64,000 bases of DNA from Pseudoxanthomonas sp. PXM03 (GTDB lineage Bacteria > Pseudomonadota > Gammaproteobacteria > Xanthomonadales > Xanthomonadaceae): assembly GCF_014852005.1 (NCBI RefSeq), contig NZ_JACVAU010000003.1, positions 1-64,000 on the forward strand. Reading direction: 5' to 3'. The position numbers and the translations under genes are program-made. Under the pieces are notes generated by a model. It made no database searches and had not been told where the DNA came from. It saw only the letters and a program-made list of their open reading frames with translations. The first letter of the stretch is position 1. Every line of letters starts with the position of its first letter. Shown here piece by piece: positions 30,701 to 36,777 of the stretch.

Positions 30701-33700
30701 GCAATTACACGATCACGGTGAGCGTCAGCGATGGACGCGGAGGAACGCAGAGCACGTCATTCACCCTGAGCATCATCAATAACCCGCCCACTTACTCGGG
30801 CAATCTGCCGAACCGGGTCGCCCAGCAGAATGGCAGCATCAACTGGCCGCTGACGGCAGGTGCGTTCCTTGACGCCAACAGCGATGCGCTGAACTACACG
30901 CTGTATGTCGAGCGTCCGGCATACGAGTGGACTGACTACACCACAAACCCGCACGAGCCGATCGACCGGAGCGTGCCGGCCGCCTGGTTGTCCGCGAGCA
31001 GCGCAGGCCTGACGATCGATCCCAACACCGGCACCATCACCGGCACCGCGAACGGTATCCCATTGCCGAACGCAGGAAGGAGTGCCTTCGCCTACCGGAT
31101 CAAGATTGTCGCCAGCGATGGCTCCAGCAGCGTGGATGGCATCTTCAACCTGTCGATCAACGCAGCGCCGGTGGCCCCTGCGCAGGTGCCAATCGCAGCA
31201 CGGCAGGGCAGGGCGCTGTCGGCAACGCTGATGTCCTTCAGCGATCCGAACGGCAACCCGTTGATCTACAGTCTCAGCGGCCTGCCCGCCGGACTGTCTT
31301 TCAATCCCTCCAATCGCGTTATCAGTGGTACGCCGACAAGCTACGGCGATTTCAACGTTACTTACACGGCTGATGACGGCCAAGGTGGCGTCACCAGCAC
31401 GACGTTCTTGCTCCGTGTCACCGCCAACAACATTCCCGTGGCACCGGGTATCGCCGCGCAGACGGCAACGACCGGTGCCGCATGGGGTCTGAACCTGCCG
31501 ATGTTCAGCGATGCCGACAACGATCTTATGACCTATTCGGCCACTGGCCTGCCACCGGGCCTGTCGTTCGATCCGGCGACGCGCAACATCACCGGTACGC
31601 CGACTACTGCAGGCACGTACACGGTCACCTACTACGCCAATGATGGCATCGGCGGGATCGGCAGTACGACGTTCACCATCACGGTCAATTCGCCGCCGCC
31701 GGCGAACGTCGCTCCTGTGGTCGCGATTCCTATCCCAGATCGGTACGTGGACTATCACGTCAACTGGTCGTACACGGTGCCTGCGAATACCTTCAGTGAT
31801 GCCAACGGCGACACGCTCACCTACAGTGCGTCGGGTATGCCCTCAGGCATGACGTTCAATGCGACGACGCGTACGTTTGCGATGTATACGCCTCGCACGG
31901 GTACGGGTATGAACTACACGCTGACGGTCACCGTGTCGGATGGCCGCGGAGGATTCGCCAGCGATCAGTTCGTGCTCGTCGTCTATGCCTGGGAGCCGGG
32001 AGGAGGCGGGAACAACCGGCTGGCAGCGCAGTCCTTCATTGCCGGGTCTCCGTCTTCGTTGGAAGCGCCTGCTGCCATCCAGGCGCAGAGCACCAGTACT
32101 GCCGCGGTCAACGAGGTGCAGTCCTGGTATGCCTACGACAGGCTCAACCGCGTCTCGGTGGTCAATGGCGTCGTCGACGGGCAGGGCAAGGTAGTGACGG
32201 CCGAGAGCAACAAGAGCTATGGCGTCACCTACGATGCGATCGGCAACGAGGTCGGCCGCTACGAGTGGACCCTCGTCAACAACGTGTGGAAGACCACGCT
32301 GCGCCAGCAGACCTATTCGCTGCGCGGCGAACTGTTGTTGACGTTCAGCGAGCAGGCGGTTGATGGAACCGGTCCTGCCCCGCGTGTCGTCGAGCGCCGG
32401 AGCTACGATGATGCCGGGCGTCTACTGCAGCGCCTGGAGTACTACGGTCCGGGCACCTCGTACACGTGGGTTGCCCAAGGCGGTGATCTGACCAAGACGT
32501 TCGTGTCAGGCTGGCTGCGTTATGCCGAGATCAATACCTACGACAACGATGGTCGCCTGCTGACGCAGGATAACAAGGCGCGGTCCGCGGGGACGATCAC
32601 GAGAAGTACCAATGGTGGCGAAGGGCATGCGTACACATTCCCGCAGTGGCTCCAGCATGCGTTCAATAATCCCAACATCAGTCAGTCCACCGATCTGGGC
32701 GTACTGGTCACGACGTCGGCCATCAGCTATGTCGAAGGCGAGAAGACCGGCTACGACGCTGCAGGCAGGGTCAGGGGCTATATGTACGCGGAAGCGGGCA
32801 AGTTCACCCATACCTACCACCATGAGCGGTACGAAGGTTGGGACAGCTATCGCGAGAGTTTCATCAAGGGCAGCAGCGACAATGAGCTGTACCGCCTGAC
32901 GACGAGCGAGATCAAGTACGACGCGGCAGGGCGACAAAAGGAGATCCAGGAGCACACCGAATACGGCAACACGCATGATCGCATCAGGACGTTCACGTCA
33001 AATGGCGACGGAATGATCCTGACCCGTCGCGATGGCACCTTGAACGGCAGTACCTTCGAGCAGAAGGATGCCCAGGGTAATGATGCGACAGGCAATGCGT
33101 TGGGCCGTATGAACCTGCGCAATGTCTATGCCAATGGTCAGCAGGTGGCGGGACTGGACGAGGAGGGCAAACTCGATGTACTGAGCCGCCTGACCGGTTT
33201 CAGCAACACCACGGCGGGCAAGACGCAGGTGGTGGTGCAGGCGGGCGATTCGCTGCGCACGGTGGCCCAGCGGGTCTATGGCAACGGCAATCTGTGGTAC
33301 TTGATTGCCGAAGCGAATGGGTTGAGCGGTGATCCGGCCAGTGAACTGGTCGCGGGCACCAGCCTGACCGTGCCGGAGACCAAGACGTCGAGCAACGACT
33401 CGAGTACGTTCAAGCCTTACAACCCGGGAGAGATCACCGGGCCGACCAGTCCATCTTTGCCATATATCGAGCCGCCATCAGGACATAACTGTACGGCACT
33501 GGTCAGAGTTCTCTCGACCGTTGTCGCGATCGTAGTCAGGGCAGTCGTTACCTACTTCACCGGTAACGAGCAGCTAGGGGCGATGGCTGGTGCGGCAGCC
33601 GGTGCGCACTCTGGTCAAGTGTTCCAGCTGATGGCGGATGGAGAATACGACTGGGGTCGGTTCATGCGAATGCAGATGAATCCTGCTGGCGGCAACACCT

Positions 33701-35745
33701 TCGACTACTTCGATCCGTTGGGCTCGGGTGCCGCTGGCAAGATCGACTACAAGGCCATCGCCGTTGCTGCCGCAGCAGCTGGCGCAACAAGCTATATCGG
33801 AAAGATTGATTCCGAGTACACGCCTGTTCTTCAGGCAGCCACATCGCACGCCGCGAACTATCAGTTCAGCAAGTGGGCGGGGTACGACGTCAGCTGGAAT
33901 AACCGCCAATTCGTCACGGACGTCGCAAGCGCCTACATAGCCACTCGGCGGTTTGGCGGCAGTGATCCGTCGATCATGAAGGACTCCTCCTCGAGTACCG
34001 TCCAGCCAGCCACCGTAGGCCCGATACCTTTCTCCTGGAAGCAGACTGCCATGCAGGTCCTTCGGGATGCGGGTAGTAACCTCATGCGCACCGCCATCCA
34101 GTACAGTGCAGGAAAGGCGACTGGCGCGGGGTCTCATTGGAACTGGCGTAACACGGCCGCCGATGCCTTCGGTAATGCACTAGGTAATGCTTTCGCCACG
34201 CCCTACATGCGGAAATTCGAAGCAGCAGAGCAAGCGCGTCGGGATGCTACGATTACGGCATCCGCGCCGCAGGTCGGCTCCGCTTCTGAATGGCCTAGCG
34301 CTGTCGGTGGATACTGGCCGGGCACAAACAGTTCTTGGGCGCTCGGAGGATTCTCGCAGCAGAGCGCCAGCGACCTGGCCGCTGCACCCTCGGTCGTGGG
34401 CTCCATATCCAGCCGTTACAACGCCGACTATTCAGTAAGCAATGCTGTAACCCTGGATACGATCGAAGTGGTAGGTGACCGGAGCACGGGCCGAACAGTA
34501 AGTAGTAACTTCACCGAGTGGCAGTGGAGGCAGGACTACAACCGCTGGGCGGGAGTGGGTGGTAACGGTATTCCGGTTGGCGCAAGCGTCGAGCAATCGC
34601 GTGCGATTTACCATGAGACCCAGCTGACATGGCATCAGAAGAACAATGCCGAAGCTTACGCGAGCGCAATGCAGTCCCCGAAGATGCCTAGCCAAGTCGG
34701 CTATCAGCTTGGTGAGGGGGAGAAGTTGTTCGTGCGTGTAGGCGGCGGCATTGTTGGCGTAATTAAGTCGTTCGTCTATGATCCCTTGGTTGGTACTTTG
34801 GCGCTGGGGCGAGACACCATCTTGGCCAGCCCGCAGATTGCCGCATTGGCATATGCGACGGGATACGATGATTCCAGTGCGGCGGCAGAGGCGCGGATGG
34901 AGCAAAGAATTAGTGGAGCATGGAAGTTTGCGAGTGAGGATGGTCGCTTTAAGAAGATAGTTGATAGCTTCTCTGGACGCTTTACTGAAGCCGATGCTCT
35001 AGATGCGAACGGGGACGGAATGTCCTTGTTCAGGGCTGCAGTGATGAGATCCAGTGCCGTCGCAGATGCGGGGTCGATAGCGGTGGGCGGCTACGGCGCG
35101 GCGAAGCAGGGAGTAAGTGTTGCGGTTCGAGGTGTAGAGGGTGTTACAGAGTTTGTTGATGACGTCGGTCGTAGGGGCGATGTCCGTGATATTGACCTTG
35201 GCGCAGCGCAAGGGGGGGCGACTGGCCTCGTTGCAAACAGTGGAAGAGCGGTAAATAGCAGTCCTGCCCATAACGCATACCAGTACGAGCTGCTTAAGCG
35301 TGATCTTCTTCGTCAAGAGATCGCCAACCCTGGCGATTTGATGTCTGGTCCGGTTGTCCTTCGAAATCCTGTGGCTGGTGCGAGCCCGGCCCAAGTGCAG
35401 CAGATTCGTCAGTACGCCGACGTTAGTAACCTGTCGATTGCCGAGGGCTACATGTCCCCCACTGGCAGGGTATCGACGACGGGCGCATTGCGGAACGCAG
35501 CTAGCTATGCCGCAGATGCAGAGCGGGCAGCTGCAAGAGCTGCTGGCCGACCGTACACCGGCGTCGTTGGTCATGGCCCCGACACGACCTGGACCGGTAG
35601 ACCCGTGTCCCCCTTCTGGCTGGATATGGATAACTCGATCAATTCCAGTCTTGGTCGCCAAGCGCAGAATTACCCACTTGGCTACAAGCCGACGCACTTC
35701 ATTTACGAAAGGGATATAAATTGGACTGGAAACGGGAACTGGTAA
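18790..35745 (+). CDS. Giant Rhs/YD-repeat protein with Ig-like repeats, LysM-like domain and variable C-terminal tail (probable polymorphic toxin)
   Basis: A single uninterrupted frame of 5651 residues, with no signal peptide. Residues 1-60 are a short N-terminal cap. Residues about 60-3070 are YD repeats (dozens of GRL-x-xxxYDAAGR-type units). Residues about 3078-4400 are 13 tandem Ig/cadherin-like repeats. Residues about 4441-4800 are a second YD block. A LysM-like unit (VQAGDSLRTVAQRVYGNGN) spans about 4812-4863, then a hydrophobic Ala/Gly-rich segment and a unique tail. In this family YD repeats build a shell enclosing the C-terminal toxin; no classical Rhs core motif is evident here, so that role is inferred. 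Base composition falls in the last kilobase: 30 of 60 G+C at 35101-35160 against 36 of 60 at 25021-25080. The start follows GGGGAGTAGGGGC. The overlapping SMI1-type gene supports a toxin function. No VgrG or PAAR gene is present, so the export route is unknown. Confidence 0.9.
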   Translation: MSAVFTGNGLGLFNTSLSQLGYGGGAGVGQGRDAQYVNVATGNLVWQGSDEHLVFRGLSVNLGRTYNSLGQLADSGADGWITGFERRVVLQSGMLNAAGSVMRRHTGDGAYQDFTYVGANTYQATGGDGAHDTLSWSGTDWRYVEGSTRREEGYASHADGVQQGRLTYLRELRSDGTTPTTWLVDYDANQRIQQIRSQDGTSSGDALVFGYDGAGRLSAIATRENGVLRSQVWYEYDGQGRLTGVVTDLTPDVVTSIDDPRTGANQWNTTASANNGQLFRTQYSYEGTSLRLASVTQSDGTLVSFTYHADGRLKTITRGDSNINDADGVGQTLTYTYGTGTTTVADSLGRSWVYAFDAAGQLTSLTAPAISGQSDVTSYQYDAAGNVTQVKTVRGASVLSQVDYAHDAAGNVTWEWDAAGNAISRTWSASNQLLSLTQYTGVDPDRTGASLPTGGLTTRYIYDVQDRLRFVVDALGHVSEFGYATSGNGVGQQDSLRQYLGASYSGTYDLAGLQAWATATQKATSTLSELSYDAWGRLSQRTDYATVNASGVGVLEAGTAISRYTYDAQGLLRQQSTVRGSSRTLTGIALAGSQQVVYAYDGMGRLMSTTVRQVGSTDTDLTTIHTSYAYLDSGQQIIITSDAGMIRTETRNAAGRLLSVSEVGNAGSGTQTRTSLNYYDSAGQLRASEDAAGGRTYFFYDAKGRLEATVDATGAVSRTYYDGADRVIGTRQYASRLTTTSWLVSGQVVPTQLDSLGIVVSNTTDRVTETTYDSAGRIATVTDGIASSAARSISTYTYDGADRLLQVRTTDSVNTTVTARVVRYFYDDADRQIGVLDAAGYLSEVQYDRAGRVQTQTRYARGSPVSQRASGTMAQLRPFVSPHDQTTRYYYDGRGNQTGVLDAEGYLTEWIFDEAGNARAERRHGSAVTWASNDTLASLRSRAGTYREKRMAYNALGQVETQTNAEGTVTRYTYDEAGRLVKTEVAQGTSDVREGHLRYNAFNELIGELSGEGALQVLPGMSEAQLDAVYAQHGVRHGYDVLGRRIESIDAAGNRTWYFYDAAGRPSFIVRGVADSGNVANAQGEVTETRYNAFGQASETITYTGRITLATPGSRASAQTAISVLSYVSATDTRRQYTYTTRGQLASLIDAEASTTQYSYDAFGQLSEQIIASGTAAAQTTQYAYDKRGFQLRVNEGVGTALERERFTIYDGFGRLTRIVDAAGSTRNLTYDRLGRQLTISQTVSGRIEATATAYDAYSRVVSQTDALGRLTTYAHDDAARSLTVTSPEGVVVSTLHNRHGQTITVSNTLAQATTYAYNRNGQLIQTTDNVSQVSTQEYDTRGLLIATVDGSGRRVAFTYDAVGRVLRRIEDPAGTPLVTQYQYDGQGRQLVVTDPSGRVVQYAYDREGRLKEVVQDPAGVNVQTRYAYDAAGQQISLIEGGGSAARVTSYTYDVLGRRISEVVDPGAGKLNLTTGYAYDTNDNMIRRTDANGTVTRYYYDEADRQIYQIDPLGAMTRTWYDAAGRVVATRQFVQLTNAATLTDSLTIAQVDARLSWGATDQSHYRVYDRDGRLRYTGNLHGQIAEHYYDAAGRQIGTRAFAAIFVPDATLEQELLQGTLHAGDLDASYLRDDARDQRTYQVLDAIGRVRYIVDGLGNTQEHIYDAASRVVGTVRYAAPVTVDATLKTRLEAGTTLLADIRTRLVNTTSDQVQYRVHDAAGRLRYTIDAIGAVRESLFDAAGNVVGERAYATPITVDATLRGKLQAGTATVAELGGLLAAGANDARNLEQFQVRDAAGRVRFTVAVLRDAAGTGTGLITEFKYDTAGRLIERIERETPISAATLETQLPALRAGTASIATLAGFMNAVLRTAAFIYDAAGRVRYTLQAVDVASTWAVREQRYDAVGQVVAEVAYAMTIPSTTTRTEVGVAAAVSSAGGDAASQQRLTRNVYDGNGQLRFRMDDAGAVSELRYDGLGRVVESRQYAQLVSTGTAATETAMATAVNGQANVRITQTAYNAAGQVVSVTDAAGKTESYGYDGLGQRIQLTNKLGHVWTYAYDAAGRMVEQTSPAVTVATASITGTVSTSARTIKTVITYDALGNVLSRTEDATGTQPRTTQYQYDNRGHQIKTIFPDAWQIGTASGAFEATGTAPTIEVTYDALGRAVVQKDVRGYYSYKVYDTLGRIAHEVDADGYVTAYGYNAFGEQTTLRRHATKLNTASIAGFTAGSALSLSQMTGSAVVADAANDRVLTTTYDRRGLKTQVTQSAITYVRTTGATASASPTTQFSYNAFGELTRTSVLLDQAGGLWAHSWQYYDELGRATLSVDAEGYVTTTQYNALGEVTLVHEHARALTVAAQAALTTTAPPAPPAGGDAAIGYDRIVSYTYDAMGRKASETALRHYGRADGSQGVRNVSTQWTYDAAGQAIITDLDGQHTRTSYDALGRVSGVQEAAQERLANTAESQLLGTTNIGLGTQGLYVQVSAYTAMAYDAFGNAVQVTRYANGLQSGQSTPVADAANDQVSVTMYDRQGRAVMSRDAQGQRVFLQYDAADHVVHSWYALSGNDGRDTSVHSYYTYDGAGRQLTARTFRSSASAPDQREAVRYNAFGEIIAKGDDDAPGATLQAQYQYDQAGNLVRSNAEGGAWRDYGYNLGGHQVRESHSVYMGAGNVVTAVTRQITDRLGRTVQMVLPSHTDVVTDANYLSQRVDRWGNVLELVDPRGYQTTYQYNDRNQLVKQIQPLVKVVTTNAAGSWQRPELSWSYDELGRLVASRDGNGNLTRYEYDGTGKQTKVIDANGSVTLTAYDALGRARIAQNALGYLTFKDYDRLDRVTAHGDYLPAASGSTRTRKVLESYVLNQNGQRLQSTNAMGQTYTYDYDSRGSLIRSQTPMNVVMEYAYDLGGRRSLERYALEHNNVVDRDGETVRTNEQTWDYDYFGRLVDRNDLSGRDYNYSYDATSGQLTTETNSSGLNRTTTYYANGLVKQIQETGATAATYTYAYDQSGNRILEQAQVTDSRGKAFNLRTQIVYDSHNRLQRVVQDDLTTGQRAFELTYDYDAAGNRTHVVARSGYGENTIPITAVDGAPEVIGLPPSRAVRTGVATEFRVRLTDLFRDPEGKLLTVTAQQGSGAALPAWLSYSVDANTGEAVFVASTASTAGTYQVRLTANDGTSTAAVTFELKVGANTAPSVRSGAPTAYTIKTNRPWAMEFAVNDYFLDQDVGDSLSITGAITGASGIGIDPQSDASALRLISTAPVAGTYTLTLTATDQTGATRTHTVTLTVAANTAPTVVIPIPNQSATLGRSFLLERELGTVFQDTHGDALTVTASLSNGLPLPGWLAFTRVDQATPALRFAGQVPAGVPEGTAYTVRLTATDPDGASVAIDFVITVYANRAPAIVTVPPVQSVRANMPYSAVFPVASLFQDPDGEPVSLRLVHPEGTATAWLSLDYDTDTGNITLEGTPAAAHAGAHSVQIEARDTEGLTTLLTLSFQINTDTAPTRNAAVALVDRNLSIGRSFSFTLPDHLFADADGDAYSLSVKVIVETSYIEGEGGGRQYELHYSALPGWMTFNPATRTFSGTVPADTAVSSFDIRVSAHDGRYPSSGGSRLGVAGNTGDSDFRISLVPFANSAPVYSSGSLPAATAVHGGTFSYNLPAGAFTEPDGDAMTYTAQVQVGSSWVSLSTLGLSINSTTGQFTGTATNLTQASYNVRIIASDPQGLQGTGTFTLTVTNTPPTASTIPPQSLGRNTSWNFATASFFSDVNQNALTYSASGLPNGLAINATTGAITGSTAVALGNYSVTVTANDGRGGSVSTSFTLTIANSAPVAPSIQNQTAVAGTAWSFLVPSFTDPNGDTLTYSVSGLPAWMSFNPQTQTLSGTPGAVGSWTITVTATDTAGISASQSFTVTTPNVAPALNIGISNQSFGRNQAWWLPLPANTFTDVNGDALTYSATGMPPGVGFDPPNRTFYGTPTALGNYTITVSVSDGRGGTQSTSFTLSIINNPPTYSGNLPNRVAQQNGSINWPLTAGAFLDANSDALNYTLYVERPAYEWTDYTTNPHEPIDRSVPAAWLSASSAGLTIDPNTGTITGTANGIPLPNAGRSAFAYRIKIVASDGSSSVDGIFNLSINAAPVAPAQVPIAARQGRALSATLMSFSDPNGNPLIYSLSGLPAGLSFNPSNRVISGTPTSYGDFNVTYTADDGQGGVTSTTFLLRVTANNIPVAPGIAAQTATTGAAWGLNLPMFSDADNDLMTYSATGLPPGLSFDPATRNITGTPTTAGTYTVTYYANDGIGGIGSTTFTITVNSPPPANVAPVVAIPIPDRYVDYHVNWSYTVPANTFSDANGDTLTYSASGMPSGMTFNATTRTFAMYTPRTGTGMNYTLTVTVSDGRGGFASDQFVLVVYAWEPGGGGNNRLAAQSFIAGSPSSLEAPAAIQAQSTSTAAVNEVQSWYAYDRLNRVSVVNGVVDGQGKVVTAESNKSYGVTYDAIGNEVGRYEWTLVNNVWKTTLRQQTYSLRGELLLTFSEQAVDGTGPAPRVVERRSYDDAGRLLQRLEYYGPGTSYTWVAQGGDLTKTFVSGWLRYAEINTYDNDGRLLTQDNKARSAGTITRSTNGGEGHAYTFPQWLQHAFNNPNISQSTDLGVLVTTSAISYVEGEKTGYDAAGRVRGYMYAEAGKFTHTYHHERYEGWDSYRESFIKGSSDNELYRLTTSEIKYDAAGRQKEIQEHTEYGNTHDRIRTFTSNGDGMILTRRDGTLNGSTFEQKDAQGNDATGNALGRMNLRNVYANGQQVAGLDEEGKLDVLSRLTGFSNTTAGKTQVVVQAGDSLRTVAQRVYGNGNLWYLIAEANGLSGDPASELVAGTSLTVPETKTSSNDSSTFKPYNPGEITGPTSPSLPYIEPPSGHNCTALVRVLSTVVAIVVRAVVTYFTGNEQLGAMAGAAAGAHSGQVFQLMADGEYDWGRFMRMQMNPAGGNTFDYFDPLGSGAAGKIDYKAIAVAAAAAGATSYIGKIDSEYTPVLQAATSHAANYQFSKWAGYDVSWNNRQFVTDVASAYIATRRFGGSDPSIMKDSSSSTVQPATVGPIPFSWKQTAMQVLRDAGSNLMRTAIQYSAGKATGAGSHWNWRNTAADAFGNALGNAFATPYMRKFEAAEQARRDATITASAPQVGSASEWPSAVGGYWPGTNSSWALGGFSQQSASDLAAAPSVVGSISSRYNADYSVSNAVTLDTIEVVGDRSTGRTVSSNFTEWQWRQDYNRWAGVGGNGIPVGASVEQSRAIYHETQLTWHQKNNAEAYASAMQSPKMPSQVGYQLGEGEKLFVRVGGGIVGVIKSFVYDPLVGTLALGRDTILASPQIAALAYATGYDDSSAAAEARMEQRISGAWKFASEDGRFKKIVDSFSGRFTEADALDANGDGMSLFRAAVMRSSAVADAGSIAVGGYGAAKQGVSVAVRGVEGVTEFVDDVGRRGDVRDIDLGAAQGGATGLVANSGRAVNSSPAHNAYQYELLKRDLLRQEIANPGDLMSGPVVLRNPVAGASPAQVQQIRQYADVSNLSIAEGYMSPTGRVSTTGALRNAASYAADAERAAARAAGRPYTGVVGHGPDTTWTGRPVSPFWLDMDNSINSSLGRQAQNYPLGYKPTHFIYERDINWTGNGNW
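23370..24560 (+). repeat. Tandem long-module repeats inside the Rhs protein
   Basis: Within the YD-repeat region, about five consecutive modules of roughly 70-90 residues share one extended pattern. A YA-x-P segment leads into VDATL-xx-L-x-AGT, then a short helix, then DAAGR-x-RYT, then DAAG-xx-V-x-xRxYA. Ordinary YD units on either side lack the VDATL-L-AGT insert. The modules have diverged in sequence, so they are an old internal amplification rather than a recent duplication. Confidence 0.65.
28021..31990 (+). repeat. Array of 13 Ig/cadherin-like repeats encoded inside the Rhs gene
   Basis: Thirteen consecutive modules of about 88-130 residues, each opening with an N-x-AP or N-x-PP linker (NTAPSV, NTAPTV, NRAPAI, NSAPVY, NTPPTA, NSAPVA, NVAPAL, NNPPTY and so on). 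Each carries a D-x-D/N-GD-x-LTY segment, a LP-x-xLSF/MSFNP-x-T strand, an SGTP turn and a final YTVTVTA-D-G strand. This is the pattern of putative-Ig (He_PIG) and dystroglycan-type cadherin-like repeats of bacterial surface proteins, often with acidic calcium-site residues. The array splits the YD repeats into a large and a small block. Confidence 0.8.
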
Positions 35746-36245
35746 TCGCCCATCTCGTCAAGCAGAAGATCGCGGAGGTAGATGCTGACGGGTTGTGGGA
35801 GAACACGCTGCCTGAAGTTGCGGCTTCAGAGGAAGAGTTGCTGGCGCTTGAAGCACGGCTTGGCTACGTGTTGGACTCGCAGCATCGGGCCTTTTTGTTG
35901 CACGCGAACGGATGGCGGGCTTTCAAGAACCACGTCGATGTATTTGGCATTGACGACTTTGTAGGTGGCCAGCGTGCAGCCCGAGCTGCAGAATTAGTTG
36001 AGTCGCTTGAACCACTCAAAGAGCTATGTGGCTTCGATAAGTCGGACTTGCTGCCGATTGCCGTGTCCTCGGACGATATCGACGTCATGCTGATGACGCG
36101 TCCCCATACGACGACGCCGGGCAAAGTGCTATGGCTCGCTGGTGGGCTCGTCGATACCTTCTCCGGGTTCGATGAATGGTTCCTTGCGATGGTCGATTAC
36201 AACCGACTCAATTACCAGCATCTTGTTGAGAAACATAGCCGTTGA
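35721..36245 (+). CDS. SMI1/KNR4-type immunity protein
   Basis: A 174-residue cytoplasmic protein of the SMI1/KNR4 (SUKH) type. It has the family opening (ASEEELLALEARLGYVLD followed by HRAFLLHANGW), the middle segment FGIDDF and a late GFDEWFLAM block. SUKH proteins are common immunity partners of polymorphic toxins. The start is a TTG at 35721 inside the last 25 bases of the Rhs gene, in another frame, with GAAAGGG at about 7 bases spacing, so the two genes are translationally linked. It should bind and block the toxic C-terminal tail of the Rhs protein in the producing cell. Its composition is as A/T-rich as the toxin tail (30 of 60 G+C at 36001-36060), consistent with toxin and immunity moving as one cassette. 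Confidence 0.8.
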   Translation: MDWKRELVIAHLVKQKIAEVDADGLWENTLPEVAASEEELLALEARLGYVLDSQHRAFLLHANGWRAFKNHVDVFGIDDFVGGQRAARAAELVESLEPLKELCGFDKSDLLPIAVSSDDIDVMLMTRPHTTTPGKVLWLAGGLVDTFSGFDEWFLAMVDYNRLNYQHLVEKHSR

Positions 36246-36288
36246 TCTTGCTTGATATCAGAGGGACGCACTCTTCATTTAGCTGCTA

Positions 36289-36333
36289 AAAAAAGCCCAC
36301 CCACCGCCCGGCAAAGCCGGGTGGTGCTGTTTT
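36289..36333 (+). terminator. Bidirectional intrinsic terminator
   Basis: An 11-bp stem with one mismatch (36302-36312 with 36316-36326) and an AAA loop is preceded by a run of A (36288-36294) and followed by CTGTTTT. It sits between two convergent genes, the immunity gene and the XRE regulator, and would work in both directions. Confidence 0.8.
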
Positions 36334-36367
36334 AGCGCGTCGATGTTGGCGAAGCATTGCGCTTCGC

Positions 36368-36727
36368 TCAGTGCTGCGCTTGTTGCAGCACCGTATCAAG
36401 CATCTGACTGACGAACTTCTGCTGTGCCTTGGGTAGGCGATGGACCTGCTCTAGTTGCTGTTCGAGCTTGGAGGCTGGCCCGCGCTTGCTGCGGGCCTTG
36501 GCGGCTGGCGTGCCGATCAGTGCTTCCACCGAGGTGTGCAGGTGCTGGGCAAGCTGGGCCAGCGTCTCGACCGGAATCCTCACGCTCCCTCCTTCGTAGT
36601 GCGCCATGGTCTGCTGAGCAACGCCCAGCAACTCGGCCAGTTGCACCTGGGTGATGCCTTGGGTCTTGCGGGTGGCGGCGATGCGTTCGCCGAGTTGGAC
36701 GTAGAAAGCGCGCTCGTTGTCGGCCAT
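36368..36727 (-). CDS. XRE-family helix-turn-helix regulator
   Basis: A 119-residue cytoplasmic DNA-binding protein. Residues 12-66 form a Cro/C1-type helix-turn-helix (TQVQLAELLGVAQQTMAHYE), followed by a basic linker and a C-terminal helical segment (KLEQQLEQVHRLPKAQQKF). It lies directly downstream of the RAYT transposase gene on the same strand and converges with the toxin/immunity pair. Genes of this form often sit beside mobile or toxin modules, but its target is not visible. It lies just outside the inverted repeat that bounds the RAYT element. Confidence 0.85.
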   Translation of the reverse strand: MADNERAFYVQLGERIAATRKTQGITQVQLAELLGVAQQTMAHYEGGSVRIPVETLAQLAQHLHTSVEALIGTPAAKARSKRGPASKLEQQLEQVHRLPKAQQKFVSQMLDTVLQQAQH

Positions 36728-36760
36728 GGGCAGCGTGATGGCGTGGGAGTGAGAACTACA

Positions 36761-36777
36761 GGGACGGAGGGAATTAA
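36761..36777 (+). repeat. Left inverted repeat of the RAYT element
   Basis: The 17-base sequence GGGACGGAGGGAATTAA has an exact inverted copy at 37562-37578. Allowing one indel, similarity continues outward (AACTACA here, AACTATAG in the other copy). The stop codon of the transposase gene lies inside this repeat. Confidence 0.85.
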
